From Kaistia dalseonensis (GTDB lineage: Bacteria > Pseudomonadota > Alphaproteobacteria > Rhizobiales > Kaistiaceae): a stretch of 64,000 nucleotides of DNA. Position numbers and translations under genes: made by a program. Below the pieces are notes generated by a model. The model was not told where the DNA came from and made no database searches. It saw only the letters and a program-made list of their open reading frames with translations. Below are positions 36,413 through 45,794 of the stretch, one piece after another. The stretch spans positions 1,178,001 to 1,242,000 of the forward strand of contig NZ_JAUSVO010000001.1 of assembly GCF_030814715.1 (NCBI RefSeq). The letters are read 5' to 3'. Numbering within the stretch: the stretch's first letter is position 1; the number at the start of each line of letters is the position of its first letter.

Positions 36413-37150
36413 TCAGCCGATCGTCTGCAGCCCAGGGAAAGCCTCGAGCAGCCAGAAGGAAATCCGCGTCATCTGGCCGGTCAGGAACATGAAACCGGCG
36501 AATACGAGAAAGACCCCCATTGCCTTTTCGACCAGCGGCATGTGCCGGCGGAAGCGCTTCAGCATCAGCACGAAGCCCTCGGCGAAGCCGGCGGCGATCA
36601 TGAAGGGAATGCCGAGGCCGAGCGAATAGATCGCGAGCAGGCCCGCGCCGCGTCCGACGGTGTCTGTCGAGCCGGCGACGGCGAGAATCGCCGCCAGGAC
36701 CGGGCCGATGCACGGGGTCCAGCCGAAGGCGAAGGCGAGGCCGAGGACATAGGCGCCCACAATGCCAGCCGGCTGCCGCTCGACGCGGAGCCGCGCCTCG
36801 CGCTGCATGAAGCCGATCCGGAACACGCCGAGGAAGTGCAGGCCCATCACGATGATGACGAGGCCGGCGAAGATCGAAAGCACATCCTGATGGCGCGCGA
36901 CGAGGCGGCCGAGGACAGATGCCGTTGCGCCGAGCAGGACGAACACCGTGGAGAAGCCGAGCACGAAGGCGAGCGAGGACTGCAGCACGATCCGCCGAAT
37001 GCGGCGATCCGACTGATCCCCGACGACCTCGTCGAGGCTGAGCCCGGTCACATAGCAAAGGTAGGGCGGAACCAGAGGCAGGACACAGGGCGATACGAAA
37101 GAGAGCAATCCGGCGAGGAGCGCGCCCCACAGCGTGACGTCAGACGGCAT
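36413..37150 (-). CDS. ccdA: Cytochrome c biogenesis protein CcdA
   Basis: CcdA carries reducing equivalents across the inner membrane to periplasmic thiol proteins, including those of cytochrome c maturation. The 245-residue protein has six hydrophobic segments and both redox cysteines in the expected places: SFVSPCVLPLVPPYLCYV in the first helix and FGWTPCIGPVLAAILA in the fourth. Its length fits CcdA and not the larger DsbD. It is upstream of glmU on the same strand, an apparently chance neighbour since no other cytochrome c genes are nearby. Confidence 0.94.
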   Translation of the reverse strand: MPSDVTLWGALLAGLLSFVSPCVLPLVPPYLCYVTGLSLDEVVGDQSDRRIRRIVLQSSLAFVLGFSTVFVLLGATASVLGRLVARHQDVLSIFAGLVIIVMGLHFLGVFRIGFMQREARLRVERQPAGIVGAYVLGLAFAFGWTPCIGPVLAAILAVAGSTDTVGRGAGLLAIYSLGLGIPFMIAAGFAEGFVLMLKRFRRHMPLVEKAMGVFLVFAGFMFLTGQMTRISFWLLEAFPGLQTIG

Positions 37151-37406
37151 GATTCCTCGATGCTCGATGGGCCCGGCCCGGAACGGCTAAGCCTCCGGCG
37201 TGACCCGTTCTATAGGAAAAGCGTGGACACAGACTAGTCACGGAAATGCGACCGGGAACCGCACGACACCCGTGCGATCGATCACGACGCGACGACAAAG
37301 TGCGGCTGCCGCAGGTGGCGGCGCGCAACGCCTCTTGGCGACGCCCATCGCTTCCGATAGATGGCTGCAATGCGCCGCGAAATGGCGCCAGCGGAGGATG
37401 GACGGC

Positions 37407-38330
37407 ATGATCGTGAGTTGCGGTGAGGCCCTGATCGACTTCCTGCCCGTCAAGGACGTCGATGGACGCGACTCCTACCATCCCAAGGTCGGCGGCTCGC
37501 CCTACAACGTCGCCATGACCATCGGCCGCCTCGACATTGCGGCCGGCTTTCTCGGTGGCATCTCGACCGACTTCTTCGGCGAGGCGCTGGCGGAAGAACT
37601 GGTGCGCAGCAAGGTCAGCCTGAAATATGCGGGCCGCAGCAACCGCCCGTCGACGCTCGCCTTCGTCAGCCTCGTGCATGACGAGCCGCAATATGCCTTT
37701 TTCGACGAGAATTCGGCCGGCCGGCTGCATGACCCGGCCGCGCATGCACCCATCGGCGACGAGGTCGAGGCGCTGCATTTCGGCTCGATCTCCCTCATTC
37801 CCGAGCCGAGCGTCAGCCGTCTTGCGGCCGTCATGGATCAGAATCGCGGCAAGCGGGTGATCTGCTACGATCCCAATGTCCGCCCCACCCTGATCACGGA
37901 CCGCGAAGTGTTCTGCAAACAGGTCGAGCGCTTTGCCCATGGCGCCGATATCGTGAAGATCTCCGGCGCCGATCTCGACTGGCTGCATCCGGGCGAGGCG
38001 CCTGAAACGATCGCGGCCGGCTGGCTGGCCGGCGGCACCGGCCTGGTCGTCGTGACCCGCGGCGGCGCGGGTGTGACCGCCTATACGCGAACCGGCTCGG
38101 TGTTCAGCCCCGTCGTTCCCGTCAAGATCGCCGACACGGTCGGCGCCGGTGACAGCTTCACCGGCGGATTTCTCTCGCGTCTCTCGGAGAAGGGCCTGCT
38201 CAGGATCGACACGATTCGCGGAATCGATCACGCCGCGCTCAAGGACGCGCTCGATTTCGCCAACCGTGTCGCCGCCATCACCTGCTCCCGCCCGGGCGCC
38301 GACCCGCCCTGGCGGAAGGAATTGGCGTGA
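37407..38330 (+). CDS. PfkB-family carbohydrate kinase (fructokinase-like)
   Basis: The 307-residue protein is a ribokinase-fold sugar kinase. It shows the N-terminal SCGEALIDFLPV, the substrate glycine pair in HPKVGGSPYNVAMTIGRL, and the signature with the catalytic Asp249 in DTVGAGDSFTGGFLSRL. This pattern is closest to bacterial fructokinases. The ATG at 37407 follows ggagg at nine bases; an ATG at 37398 overlaps that site. No sugar transporter or regulator is adjacent, so the substrate is inferred from family only. Confidence 0.9.
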   Translation: MIVSCGEALIDFLPVKDVDGRDSYHPKVGGSPYNVAMTIGRLDIAAGFLGGISTDFFGEALAEELVRSKVSLKYAGRSNRPSTLAFVSLVHDEPQYAFFDENSAGRLHDPAAHAPIGDEVEALHFGSISLIPEPSVSRLAAVMDQNRGKRVICYDPNVRPTLITDREVFCKQVERFAHGADIVKISGADLDWLHPGEAPETIAAGWLAGGTGLVVVTRGGAGVTAYTRTGSVFSPVVPVKIADTVGAGDSFTGGFLSRLSEKGLLRIDTIRGIDHAALKDALDFANRVAAITCSRPGADPPWRKELA

Positions 38331-38342
38331 GCTGGCGAACGA

Positions 38343-38945
38343 TCACCAGGACAGGTTGAACCCGACGCGACCGCCGACCGTGCCCTGCTGGGCGCCGACG
38401 GCGACGCTGCCGTTGAAGGTCAGGTTCGAGTTGACGCGCATGGCGCCGCCGAGGCCGAACGCTCCGCTGCTTTCGAACTGGGCGAAATTGCCGGCCAGCG
38501 CGAAATTATGCCCCTGCTCGATGTAGGGCATCGGCAAGGCTCCCATCACGGCCGAGCCTTCATTAGCCTTGTCGATCGCATCGAAGACCTGGTCGATACG
38601 CGCGTTGAGGACAGCATTGCTGACGGCGAGAGCATTGACCTGCTGCGACAGGTTGTCGGTCGTGGTCGAGACGGTGTTGACCTGGCCCTGCAAGGCTGCA
38701 TTCGCCGTGTTCAGATCATCTACGCTCGCGGCGAGCGGAGTCTTGCTGTAGACAACTCCGTCCTCTGTATTCCGCGCCGTATCGCCGGTAGCAGTCTTAA
38801 CGCAAGTATCGGTGCCGGGAATATACTCCCAGCCCGCACCGAAACTGCTGCAGACCTTGACATACTCCACGGCCGCATGGCCGTGACCAGGCACAAATGC
38901 CCCAATCGCCGCAGCAGCAGCCGCACCAATTGCCCAAAATTTCAT
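38343..38945 (-). CDS. Porin-motif/YadA-anchor hybrid outer-membrane protein
   Basis: The 200-residue protein begins with a signal peptide ending near residue 24. The next block (VKVCSSFGAGWEYIPGTDTC, Cys32 and Cys48) resembles the conserved N-terminus of alphaproteobacterial porins. A heptad-like segment follows (about 80-130, with LQGQVNTVSTTTDNLSQQV), and the last 70 residues look like a YadA-type trimeric anchor with glycine-rich strands and a final Trp. That order suggests a very short trimeric autotransporter. The ATG at 38945 directly precedes the signal peptide. It converges on the sugar kinase and has no obvious partner gene. The porin-like block may only reflect shared surface chemistry. 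Confidence 0.82.
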   Translation of the reverse strand: MKFWAIGAAAAAAIGAFVPGHGHAAVEYVKVCSSFGAGWEYIPGTDTCVKTATGDTARNTEDGVVYSKTPLAASVDDLNTANAALQGQVNTVSTTTDNLSQQVNALAVSNAVLNARIDQVFDAIDKANEGSAVMGALPMPYIEQGHNFALAGNFAQFESSGAFGLGGAMRVNSNLTFNGSVAVGAQQGTVGGRVGFNLSW

Positions 38946-39112
38946 GATTCTTCGCCCCGAAATAAAACGGCAGCCCGTCACCCCGATGAACTGCCGGTTA
39001 ACTGAATATTAAGTCTTCTGCCGCGCCGCAATCCGGTCTCTGCCGCGACAATGAATGTCTTGCCTGTGTTGCCGGAATGTCATGTCCGACCACCGCGCCG
39101 CACGCCGAACGC

Positions 39113-40315
39113 CTATTCGCGGCGGAGCGCTTCGATCGGGTCGAGGCTGGCGGCCCGGCGCGCCGGGAAATAGCCGAAGACCATGCCGATCATGGCCGAG
39201 AAGCCGAAGGCGAGCGCGATGATCGGCAGGCTGGTGACGAAGGGTACGTTGAGATAGGAGACGGCGCTGTAGGCGAGCCCCAGTCCGAGCAGCACGCCGA
39301 CAATGCCGCCGAAGACGGAGAGCACGACGGCCTCGACCAGGAACTGGAGCAGCACCTGGCTTTCGAGTGCGCCGATGGCGAGGCGGATGCCGATCTCGCG
39401 GGTGCGCTCTGTGACGGACACCAGCATGATGTTCATGATCCCGATGCCGCCCACGAGGAGGCTCACCGCTGCCACGGCGCCGAGCAGCCCGGTCAGCAGC
39501 GTAGTGGTGGTGGTCATGGCCTGAAGCATCTGCGTCATGTCGTTGACGGAGAAATCGTCTTCCTTGCCGTTCGCGATGTTGCGCCGCTCGCGCATGAGCC
39601 GCTGGACATTGGCCTGGATCTTCGATGTCGAGACGCCATTCTGGGCGGACAGCACGATTGTCCCGATATCGGTATTGCCGGCGATGCGCCGCTGGAAGGT
39701 CCGAAGCGGCATCAGCACGATGTCGTCCTGGTCGGTCCCCATGCCGGATTGTCCCTTCTTTTCCAGGACACCGATGATGGAACACGAAATCTTGCCGACG
39801 CGCAGCGACTGGCCGATCGCGTCGGTGGAGCCGAAGAGCTTGGAGCGGACCGTCTCGCCGATGATGCACGCCGCACGGCCGCGCTCCTCCGATTCGAGGA
39901 AGCTGCGGCCTGATGCCAGTCCCCAATCCAGCGCCGTCAGATAGTCGCCTGTCGTGCCGACGACGCTCGACGACCGGCTTTCTCCGCCGAAGATCACGGT
40001 TTCCGATGCTTGCGATATCGGCGCGATGGCCCGCAACCCCGCGATCTGGGTTTCGATCGCGGCCACATCGCGCGCGTTGAAGGATTTCGCAGTCGTGCTG
40101 GCACGGCCTGGACCGAACTGGCCCGGACGCATGAACAGCATGTTGCTGCCGAGTTTCGATATCTCCGACGTTACCTTTGCCGTTGTTCCGTTGCCGATCG
40201 TTACCATCGCGATGACGGCGGCGACCCCGATGACAATGCCGAGCACGGTCAGGAACGAGCGCAGCGGATTGCGGCGGATCGCCTTCAGCGCGAGCTTGAG
40301 GGTTTCCTGCAGCAT
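39113..40315 (-). CDS. MacB-like ABC transporter permease
   Basis: The 400-residue protein is the membrane and periplasmic part of a MacB-type exporter. It has an N-terminal membrane helix ([22 protein letters not shown]), a large periplasmic core of about 230 residues, and three C-terminal FtsX-type helices with [28 protein letters not shown]. The ABC domain is on a separate gene, unlike the fused E. coli MacB. Its ATG overlaps the ATPase stop by one base, so the two are translationally coupled. Such systems export peptides, macrolides or lipoproteins, and the substrate here is unknown. Confidence 0.93.
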   Translation of the reverse strand: MLQETLKLALKAIRRNPLRSFLTVLGIVIGVAAVIAMVTIGNGTTAKVTSEISKLGSNMLFMRPGQFGPGRASTTAKSFNARDVAAIETQIAGLRAIAPISQASETVIFGGESRSSSVVGTTGDYLTALDWGLASGRSFLESEERGRAACIIGETVRSKLFGSTDAIGQSLRVGKISCSIIGVLEKKGQSGMGTDQDDIVLMPLRTFQRRIAGNTDIGTIVLSAQNGVSTSKIQANVQRLMRERRNIANGKEDDFSVNDMTQMLQAMTTTTTLLTGLLGAVAAVSLLVGGIGIMNIMLVSVTERTREIGIRLAIGALESQVLLQFLVEAVVLSVFGGIVGVLLGLGLAYSAVSYLNVPFVTSLPIIALAFGFSAMIGMVFGYFPARRAASLDPIEALRRE

Positions 40316-41070
40316 CAGGCGACCTCCGTCCTGGCGACGTCGGATTCGACCTTGCCGTCGACGAAGCGGATGACCCGGCTCGCATAGGCCGCGATGTCGG
40401 GCTCGTGCGTCACCATGATCACCGTGATGCGCTGGTCACGATTGAGCGCCGTCACGAGATCCATGATCTCCTGGCTCGCCTTGGTGTCGAGATTGCCGGT
40501 CGGCTCGTCGGCGAGCAGCACGGCCGGGTCGGTGACGATCGCCCGGGCGATCGCGACGCGCTGCTGCTGGCCGCCGGAGAGTTCGCTCGGCGTGTGGCTG
40601 GCGCGGCCTTCCAGCCCGACGCGGGCGAGCGCCTTCAGCGCCCGGTCGCGCCGCTCGCCCGCCGCCATGCCACGATAGACGAGCGGCAGCTCGACATTCT
40701 CGACCGCCGAGGTCCGCGGCAGGAGATTGAAGCCCTGGAAGACGAAGCCGATCATGTGCCGGCGCAGCAATGTGTGCTGGGCGCGGCTCAAATGGCTGGT
40801 CGGGATGCCCTGGAACAGATATTCGCCCGAACTCGGCGTATCGAGGCAGCCTATGATGTTCATCGCCGTCGACTTGCCCGACCCGGACGGCCCCATGATC
40901 GCGACGAATTCCGATTCCGCGATCGAGAGGTCCACGCCGGCGAGCGCATGGACCAGCGCCTCACCCATGCCATAGACCTTGGTCACGGCGCGAAATTCGA
41001 TCAAGGGCTGCGGCGCGGTCACGCGGAATGCCTCAGCTGGACCGGGCGGTGGCGTCGACGATGAGCTCAT
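40315..41070 (-). CDS. MacB/LolD-type ABC transporter ATP-binding protein
   Basis: The 251-residue ATPase has Walker A ([19 protein letters not shown]), the signature [15 protein letters not shown], Walker B ([12 protein letters not shown]) and the following switch histidine in MVTHEPD. It resembles the ATPase half of MacB. The first ATG at 41070 lies inside the adaptor gene; a GTG at 41022 after a gagg site would remove most of the overlap and is a realistic alternative. It is the middle gene of the adaptor-ATPase-permease operon. Confidence 0.93.
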   Translation of the reverse strand: MSSSSTPPPGPAEAFRVTAPQPLIEFRAVTKVYGMGEALVHALAGVDLSIAESEFVAIMGPSGSGKSTAMNIIGCLDTPSSGEYLFQGIPTSHLSRAQHTLLRRHMIGFVFQGFNLLPRTSAVENVELPLVYRGMAAGERRDRALKALARVGLEGRASHTPSELSGGQQQRVAIARAIVTDPAVLLADEPTGNLDTKASQEIMDLVTALNRDQRITVIMVTHEPDIAAYASRVIRFVDGKVESDVARTEVA

Positions 41071-42325
41071 CGCCCTCGGCGAGATCGCCCGAGACCAGCG
41101 CCGTGTGCTGCCCGTCCGTAGAGCCGATTTCGACCGAGATCGGAGTCGGCACCTTGTTGCGCATCACCCAGACCGTGCGGGCGCGGCCCTTGGGCTCGGG
41201 CGTGGTGCCGGCACCCGAATTCGGAGGTCGGAACAGGCTGAACAGACCAGTGGATGCCTTGGCCTCCACAGGCGGAGAATAGCGTAACGCGGCATTGGGG
41301 ATCAGTAGCGCAGACTTGACCTGCTCGACGGTGATATCGGCCGTGGCGGTCATGCCGGGGCGCAGCAGCAGCTTCGCATTGTCGACCGAGAGCAGCGCCT
41401 TGTAGGTGACGACATTGTCCGTCGTCTCGGACACGAAACGGATATCCTTGATGGCCGCGGGAAATGTCTGTTCCGGATAGGCGTCGACGGTGAAGCTCGC
41501 CTTCTGCCCGATCGCGACCTGACCGACATCCGCCTCGTCGACATCGACCTGCAACTCCATCTGGCGCAGGTCGCCGGCGATCTTGAACAGGACCGGCGCG
41601 GAGAGCGAGGCGGCCACCGTCGAGCCGGGATCGACATCACGCGTCAGCACGATGCCGTCGATCGGAGAGAGGATCTTGGCCTTGGACAGATTGGTCTCGG
41701 CGAGCTGAAGGTCCGCCTGCGCCGCGAGCACATCCGCATTGGCCGCCTGCTCGGCCGCGACGGCGCTGTCATAGGCCGCCTGCGCATCGAGCAGTTCCTG
41801 CGAGGAGGACACGTTGCGGCCGACGAGAACCTTCTTGCTCTCGACCGTGCTGTTGGCGGCGGCGATCGCCGCATGGGCCTTGGCGACGTTGGCCTGCGCC
41901 GAGGCGAGCTTGGCGCGGGCGCTCTGAACCGTCACTTCCAGCGAGTCGGTGACGAGTTCGGCCAGCACATCACCGGTCTTGACGGCGCTGTTATAGTCGA
42001 CATTGACTGTCTTGACCCGACCCGAGAGCTCGCTCGAGACGTCAACCTGCTCGATCGGCTGCACCGATCCGGTCGCGGTAACGGTCACCGTCAGGTCGCC
42101 GCGCGTCACCTTCTCGGTCGTGTAGTTATAGCCACCGCTCGTGCTGGAGGCGTAGAACCACCATCCTACCAATCCGGCCAGCACGACGGCCGCCAGCGCG
42201 ATCCACAGCGCCTTGCCACCACGCCGCGAGCGCTTGGTGGTCGCCACATCGCCCAGTATCGCCTGGAGCTTTTGCGCCGTCTGGGACGCGCCGCCATTTG
42301 GCATCTCGTCCGTCACGCGACTCAT
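41033..42325 (-). CDS. MacA-like periplasmic adaptor subunit
   Basis: The 430-residue membrane fusion protein has one N-terminal membrane anchor (ALWIALAAVVLAGLVGWWFY), the biotinyl-lipoyl-like halves (VTVTATGSVQPIEQVDVSSELSGRV and ILSPIDGIVLTRDVDPGSTVA), a central coiled coil of about 90 residues, and a beta-barrel domain. It would link the ABC pump to an outer-membrane channel. No TolC-like gene is in the window, so the channel must come from elsewhere. It is the first gene of the leftward operon, with about 210 bases of control region to the divergent msrQ. Confidence 0.93.
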   Translation of the reverse strand: MSRVTDEMPNGGASQTAQKLQAILGDVATTKRSRRGGKALWIALAAVVLAGLVGWWFYASSTSGGYNYTTEKVTRGDLTVTVTATGSVQPIEQVDVSSELSGRVKTVNVDYNSAVKTGDVLAELVTDSLEVTVQSARAKLASAQANVAKAHAAIAAANSTVESKKVLVGRNVSSSQELLDAQAAYDSAVAAEQAANADVLAAQADLQLAETNLSKAKILSPIDGIVLTRDVDPGSTVAASLSAPVLFKIAGDLRQMELQVDVDEADVGQVAIGQKASFTVDAYPEQTFPAAIKDIRFVSETTDNVVTYKALLSVDNAKLLLRPGMTATADITVEQVKSALLIPNAALRYSPPVEAKASTGLFSLFRPPNSGAGTTPEPKGRARTVWVMRNKVPTPISVEIGSTDGQHTALVSGDLAEGDELIVDATARSS

Positions 42326-42538
42326 CCATGGTCCTCGTCTGTAGCCCCATCGTGCATTTTCGCTCTTTTACCAGTGTGGGTGCGTGACATGCATCAATAG
42401 CAATGACGCTATCCGCTCTTGGCTCCCCATATTCGCCCGGGCGGAACTCTGCCGTTCACGCAAGCATGATCAGATCACGGGTAACCGACGCCATCGCTGG
42501 TCCGTATAGATCGATATGTCCCGATACAGGTTGAACCG

Positions 42539-43447
42539 ATGACCGAACGCGCCGCTCGCCCCACCCGTCTCTATCCCTGGCAGGATCGCCGTGGCGAGTT
42601 CTCCGCGCTGAAGACGATCGTCTTCGTCGGCGTGTTCCTGCCCGGCCTCTGGCTGCTCGCGCGGCTCGCCCTCGGCACGCTCGGCCCTCGTCCGATGATC
42701 GAGATCAACCATCAGGCCGGCCTCTGGGCGATCCGCTTCCTGCTCGCGACGCTGGCGGTCACGCCGCTGCGCTATGTCTGGCGCTGGCCGGAACTCGTCT
42801 TCGTGCGGCGCACGCTCGGCCTCGCGGTGTTCTTCTATGCCGTGATCCACCTGGTCGCCTATGCCGGTGATCTGGCCTGGGACATCCCGAAGGTCGCCTC
42901 GGAGATCATTGCGCGCATCTATCTCGCGATCGGTTTCATCGCGCTGATCATGCTGGTCCCGCTCGCCATCACCTCGACGAACGGCATGATGAAGCGGATG
43001 GGCGGCATCCAGTGGCGGGCCCTGCATGTGCTGATCTATCCGATCATGGCGCTCGCCGCCGTCCATTTCTTCCTGCAGTCGAAGCTCGGCGTGACGGAAC
43101 CGATCGTCGTGGCCGCCTCGGCCATCTGGCTGGGGCTCTGGCGCCTGATCGCGGCGCGGCTGGGTGAAAACCGCATCGCCTCGTTGGCGGGAGCGACGAC
43201 GCTCGCCGTCGCCGTCGTGATCGGAACGGCGTTTGGCGAAGCGCTCTACTATCACTGGAAAGTCGGTGTCGCGATCGGCCGGGTCCTGCCGAGCAATTTC
43301 ATGCTCAAGGCGGGCACGCGTCCCGCCTGGATCATGCTCGGCATCGCCGTGCTGGTCATTGCCGTCGCAGCCTGTCGCGCCTATCTGGCCGCCAAGGCGC
43401 CGAAGCGCCCCCGCGCATCAGGCCGGCGCGTCGGCAACGAAGCCTGA
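42539..43447 (+). CDS. msrQ: MsrQ-like heme-binding membrane subunit
   Basis: The 302-residue protein belongs to the YedZ/MsrQ family, which passes electrons from quinones to the periplasmic methionine sulfoxide reductase MsrP. It has about six hydrophobic helices with the heme-ligand histidines in INHQAGLWAIRFLLATLAVTPLR, YAVIHLVAYAGDL and RALHVLIYPIMALAAVHFFL. MsrP is not next to it in the window, which is unusual because the two often form an operon. Its end overlaps the convergent amidohydrolase by 30 bases. Confidence 0.88.
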   Translation: MTERAARPTRLYPWQDRRGEFSALKTIVFVGVFLPGLWLLARLALGTLGPRPMIEINHQAGLWAIRFLLATLAVTPLRYVWRWPELVFVRRTLGLAVFFYAVIHLVAYAGDLAWDIPKVASEIIARIYLAIGFIALIMLVPLAITSTNGMMKRMGGIQWRALHVLIYPIMALAAVHFFLQSKLGVTEPIVVAASAIWLGLWRLIAARLGENRIASLAGATTLAVAVVIGTAFGEALYYHWKVGVAIGRVLPSNFMLKAGTRPAWIMLGIAVLVIAVAACRAYLAAKAPKRPRASGRRVGNEA

Positions 43448-44959
43448 CGCGGCAGGCCCGCAGCCACAGGGAAAGGCGGCGTAGCGCTCGACGCGATAGG
43501 ACTGCATGGAGAGGCCGCGGCAGAAATCCATCACTGCCTCTTCCAGCTTGCCGACCCGCTCGATATCGGCCGCATTGACCTCGAGGAGCGTATCGCGTGC
43601 CGCTTCGGCCTGCACGGACAGCGCGGCGAGATCGGCCTTCACATGCCTTCCGTCGCGGACGATGAAATCGCCATCGACCATGACGTGGCGGACCGCCGTC
43701 GCGTCCTCGGCGAAGACGAGCTGGTTGGCCGGATCATTGATCGGCATCCAGTTCGGATGATCGAGCGCGAGAAAGACGATATCGGCGCGTTTTCCCACTT
43801 CGATCGCGCCCACATGATGGAAACCGGCCATCTGCGCGCCGCCCCGCGTCGCCGCATCGACGATCTCGGGCGCCGTCAGCCAGAGACGGTGATCGGGCTG
43901 GCGCACATAGGAGACCTGCGCTGCCGCCCGCATCGCCTCATACATGTTCTGATTGTCAGAGGAGGTGGCGCCATCCGTGCCGATCGCGACATTGACGCCC
44001 AGTTGCAGCATGCGGCGCGAATCCGCGATGCCGGAACCGAGCCGCATATTGCTGCCGGCATTATGCGAGATCGAGGCGCCCTTGTCGGCGAGGCGGCGCA
44101 TGTCGTCATCGTCCAGCCAGATGCCGTGGGCGACGGAGAAATGCGGGCCGAGCAGGCCGAGATCGTCGACATGGGCGAGCATCGTCTTGCCGTAGCGCTC
44201 CAGTGCCGCGACCGACTGCATCTTCGATTCGCCGATATGGCTCTGCATCACCGTGTCGTATTCGCGCACGAGCCGGTCCGAACCCTGCATCAGCTCATCG
44301 GTGCAGTGGAGCGGAATGGTCGGGGCGATACCGAGCTTCACATGATCCCGGTCATGCGGCCATTTCTGCAGCGCCTCGGCCATCAGCGCCAGAATGCGTT
44401 CGGTCGAGGGACCGCCATCCGTCCCTACGAGCGGCTGCAGATGGGCCGGCAGGCTTTCGATCAGCCCGGGGAAGCCGCGATAGAAGCTGATATCGGCCAG
44501 CATCGGCGCCATGACGGCGCGAATGCCGGCATCGCGATAGGCTTGGCCCATGACCTCGAGTTCCTCGATCGAGGCGACCGGCAGGCCGAAGGTGAGATCA
44601 TAAGCGACCGTGCAGCCCTTCATCGCCATCTCGACCGCGCCGAGATAGGTGTTGAGGTACTTCATCTCCAGCGTCTGGTTGGCGAAGCGGGCCGGCGTCG
44701 CGATCAGCAGCAGTTCGAGATTGAACCGGTCGCGAAAGCCGCGCGTCAGCGCGCCGCTGCCATGGGTGTGGCCGTTGACGAGCCCCGGATGGAGCAGATG
44801 GCGGCTCGCATCGACGAGTTGGGCCTCCGGCGGCGCCGCGAGACCGGGCGCGCCGATCTCCAGGATCGCGCCATCCTTGACCAGTATATCGCGGAACGGG
44901 GCGGAACGGTTCGCCGCGTCGAGCAGCCGGCCACCACGGATGATCAGATATTCGCTCAT
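43418..44959 (-). CDS. Amidohydrolase (MtaD/SsnA/TrzN-like deaminase family)
   Basis: The 513-residue protein is a metal-dependent amidohydrolase. The metal ligands are all visible: NGHTHGSGALTRGFRD near residue 62, MQSHIGESKMQ, VAHGIWLDDDDM, and the catalytic aspartate in AIGTDGATSSDNQNMYE. The C-terminal part continues the barrel with GKRADIVFL, a common family ending. Members deaminate or dechlorinate purine- and triazine-like rings or deaminate S-adenosylhomocysteine; the sequence does not decide which. Its end overlaps the convergent msrQ. No transporter or pathway partner is adjacent. Confidence 0.9.
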   Translation of the reverse strand: MSEYLIIRGGRLLDAANRSAPFRDILVKDGAILEIGAPGLAAPPEAQLVDASRHLLHPGLVNGHTHGSGALTRGFRDRFNLELLLIATPARFANQTLEMKYLNTYLGAVEMAMKGCTVAYDLTFGLPVASIEELEVMGQAYRDAGIRAVMAPMLADISFYRGFPGLIESLPAHLQPLVGTDGGPSTERILALMAEALQKWPHDRDHVKLGIAPTIPLHCTDELMQGSDRLVREYDTVMQSHIGESKMQSVAALERYGKTMLAHVDDLGLLGPHFSVAHGIWLDDDDMRRLADKGASISHNAGSNMRLGSGIADSRRMLQLGVNVAIGTDGATSSDNQNMYEAMRAAAQVSYVRQPDHRLWLTAPEIVDAATRGGAQMAGFHHVGAIEVGKRADIVFLALDHPNWMPINDPANQLVFAEDATAVRHVMVDGDFIVRDGRHVKADLAALSVQAEAARDTLLEVNAADIERVGKLEEAVMDFCRGLSMQSYRVERYAAFPCGCGPAASGFVADAPA

Positions 44960-45065
44960 GAGGATCCTGTTGGTTCGATCGGGCGCCAGCTTGCAACAAG
45001 CGAGGCGCTTGCGCCATGCAGGATCGCCATCGTCCGGACCAAAACCGCTTGCGCTCCATTTAAGT

Positions 45066-45076
45066 CAGTATTACTG
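45066..45076. promoter_or_regulatory. Small palindrome upstream of the YitT gene
   Basis: The 11-base sequence cagtattactg is a perfect inverted repeat (45066-45070 with 45072-45076) in an AT-rich spot 38 bases upstream of the YitT start. It may be an operator or part of a promoter; no regulator can be named. Confidence 0.3.
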
Positions 45077-45113
45077 TCCTAAATAGGTTCGGTCCGCTGC
45101 TCGGAGATGGCAC

Positions 45114-45794
45114 TTGGACGAAGAACGGTCGCTCGCCCATTCTCTCTCTGACGATGCCCTCGCCTTCCTGATCGGAACGCTGTTCATCGCGCTCGGCCTC
45201 GCCGTGCTGAAGGCCGCCGGTCTCGGCATCGGCGGCACGGCCGGCATCGCCTTCCTGACCAATGTCGCGACCGGCCTCGATTTCGGCACGGTGTTCTTCC
45301 TGATCAACGTGCCGTTCTTCATCTTCGCCTATCTCGCCTTCGGCCCGGTCTATCTGCTGCGCTCCGTGATCGCGACGGCCATGCTGTCGGCCGAGAGCAG
45401 CCTCCTGCCCTCGCTGATATCGTTCGGCCATGTGGCGCCGATCTTCGCCGCGATCATGGGCGGGCTGCTTTGCGGCATGGGCATGCTGTCGCTGATCCGC
45501 CATCAGGCCGGCGTCGGCGGCTTTGCTACCGCCGCCGTCTATCTGCAGGATCGTCTCGGCTGGCGGGCCGGCAAGCTGCTGATGATCGCAGACCTCTGCG
45601 TCCTCGCCGCCGCATTCCTGCTGATCGATCCACATCAGGTGGTGCTGTCGATCCTGGCGGTCGTCTGCCTCAACATCGTGCTGGCGCTCTACCACAAGCC
45701 CGGCCGCTATGCCGGCTTTGCCCGCTTTGCGCGGGCGCGCGCCGCGGCCGCCGCCAGCCGCACGTCGCGCATGGGTATCCCTCAGAAGCCGTAA
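45114..45794 (+). CDS. YitT family membrane protein
   Basis: The 226-residue protein has five to six membrane segments and matches the YitT family, with LIGTLFIALGLAVLKAAGLGIGG at the start, FLINVPFFIFAYLAFG, and GGLLCGMGMLSLIRHQAGVGG in the middle. The DUF2179-type cytoplasmic tail of Gram-positive relatives is absent, giving a short form. The function is not established. The start is a TTG at 45114 after ggag; no in-frame ATG fits. It ends in a basic tail that overlaps the convergent lysine aminomutase by 13 bases. Confidence 0.87.
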   Translation: MDEERSLAHSLSDDALAFLIGTLFIALGLAVLKAAGLGIGGTAGIAFLTNVATGLDFGTVFFLINVPFFIFAYLAFGPVYLLRSVIATAMLSAESSLLPSLISFGHVAPIFAAIMGGLLCGMGMLSLIRHQAGVGGFATAAVYLQDRLGWRAGKLLMIADLCVLAAAFLLIDPHQVVLSILAVVCLNIVLALYHKPGRYAGFARFARARAAAAASRTSRMGIPQKP

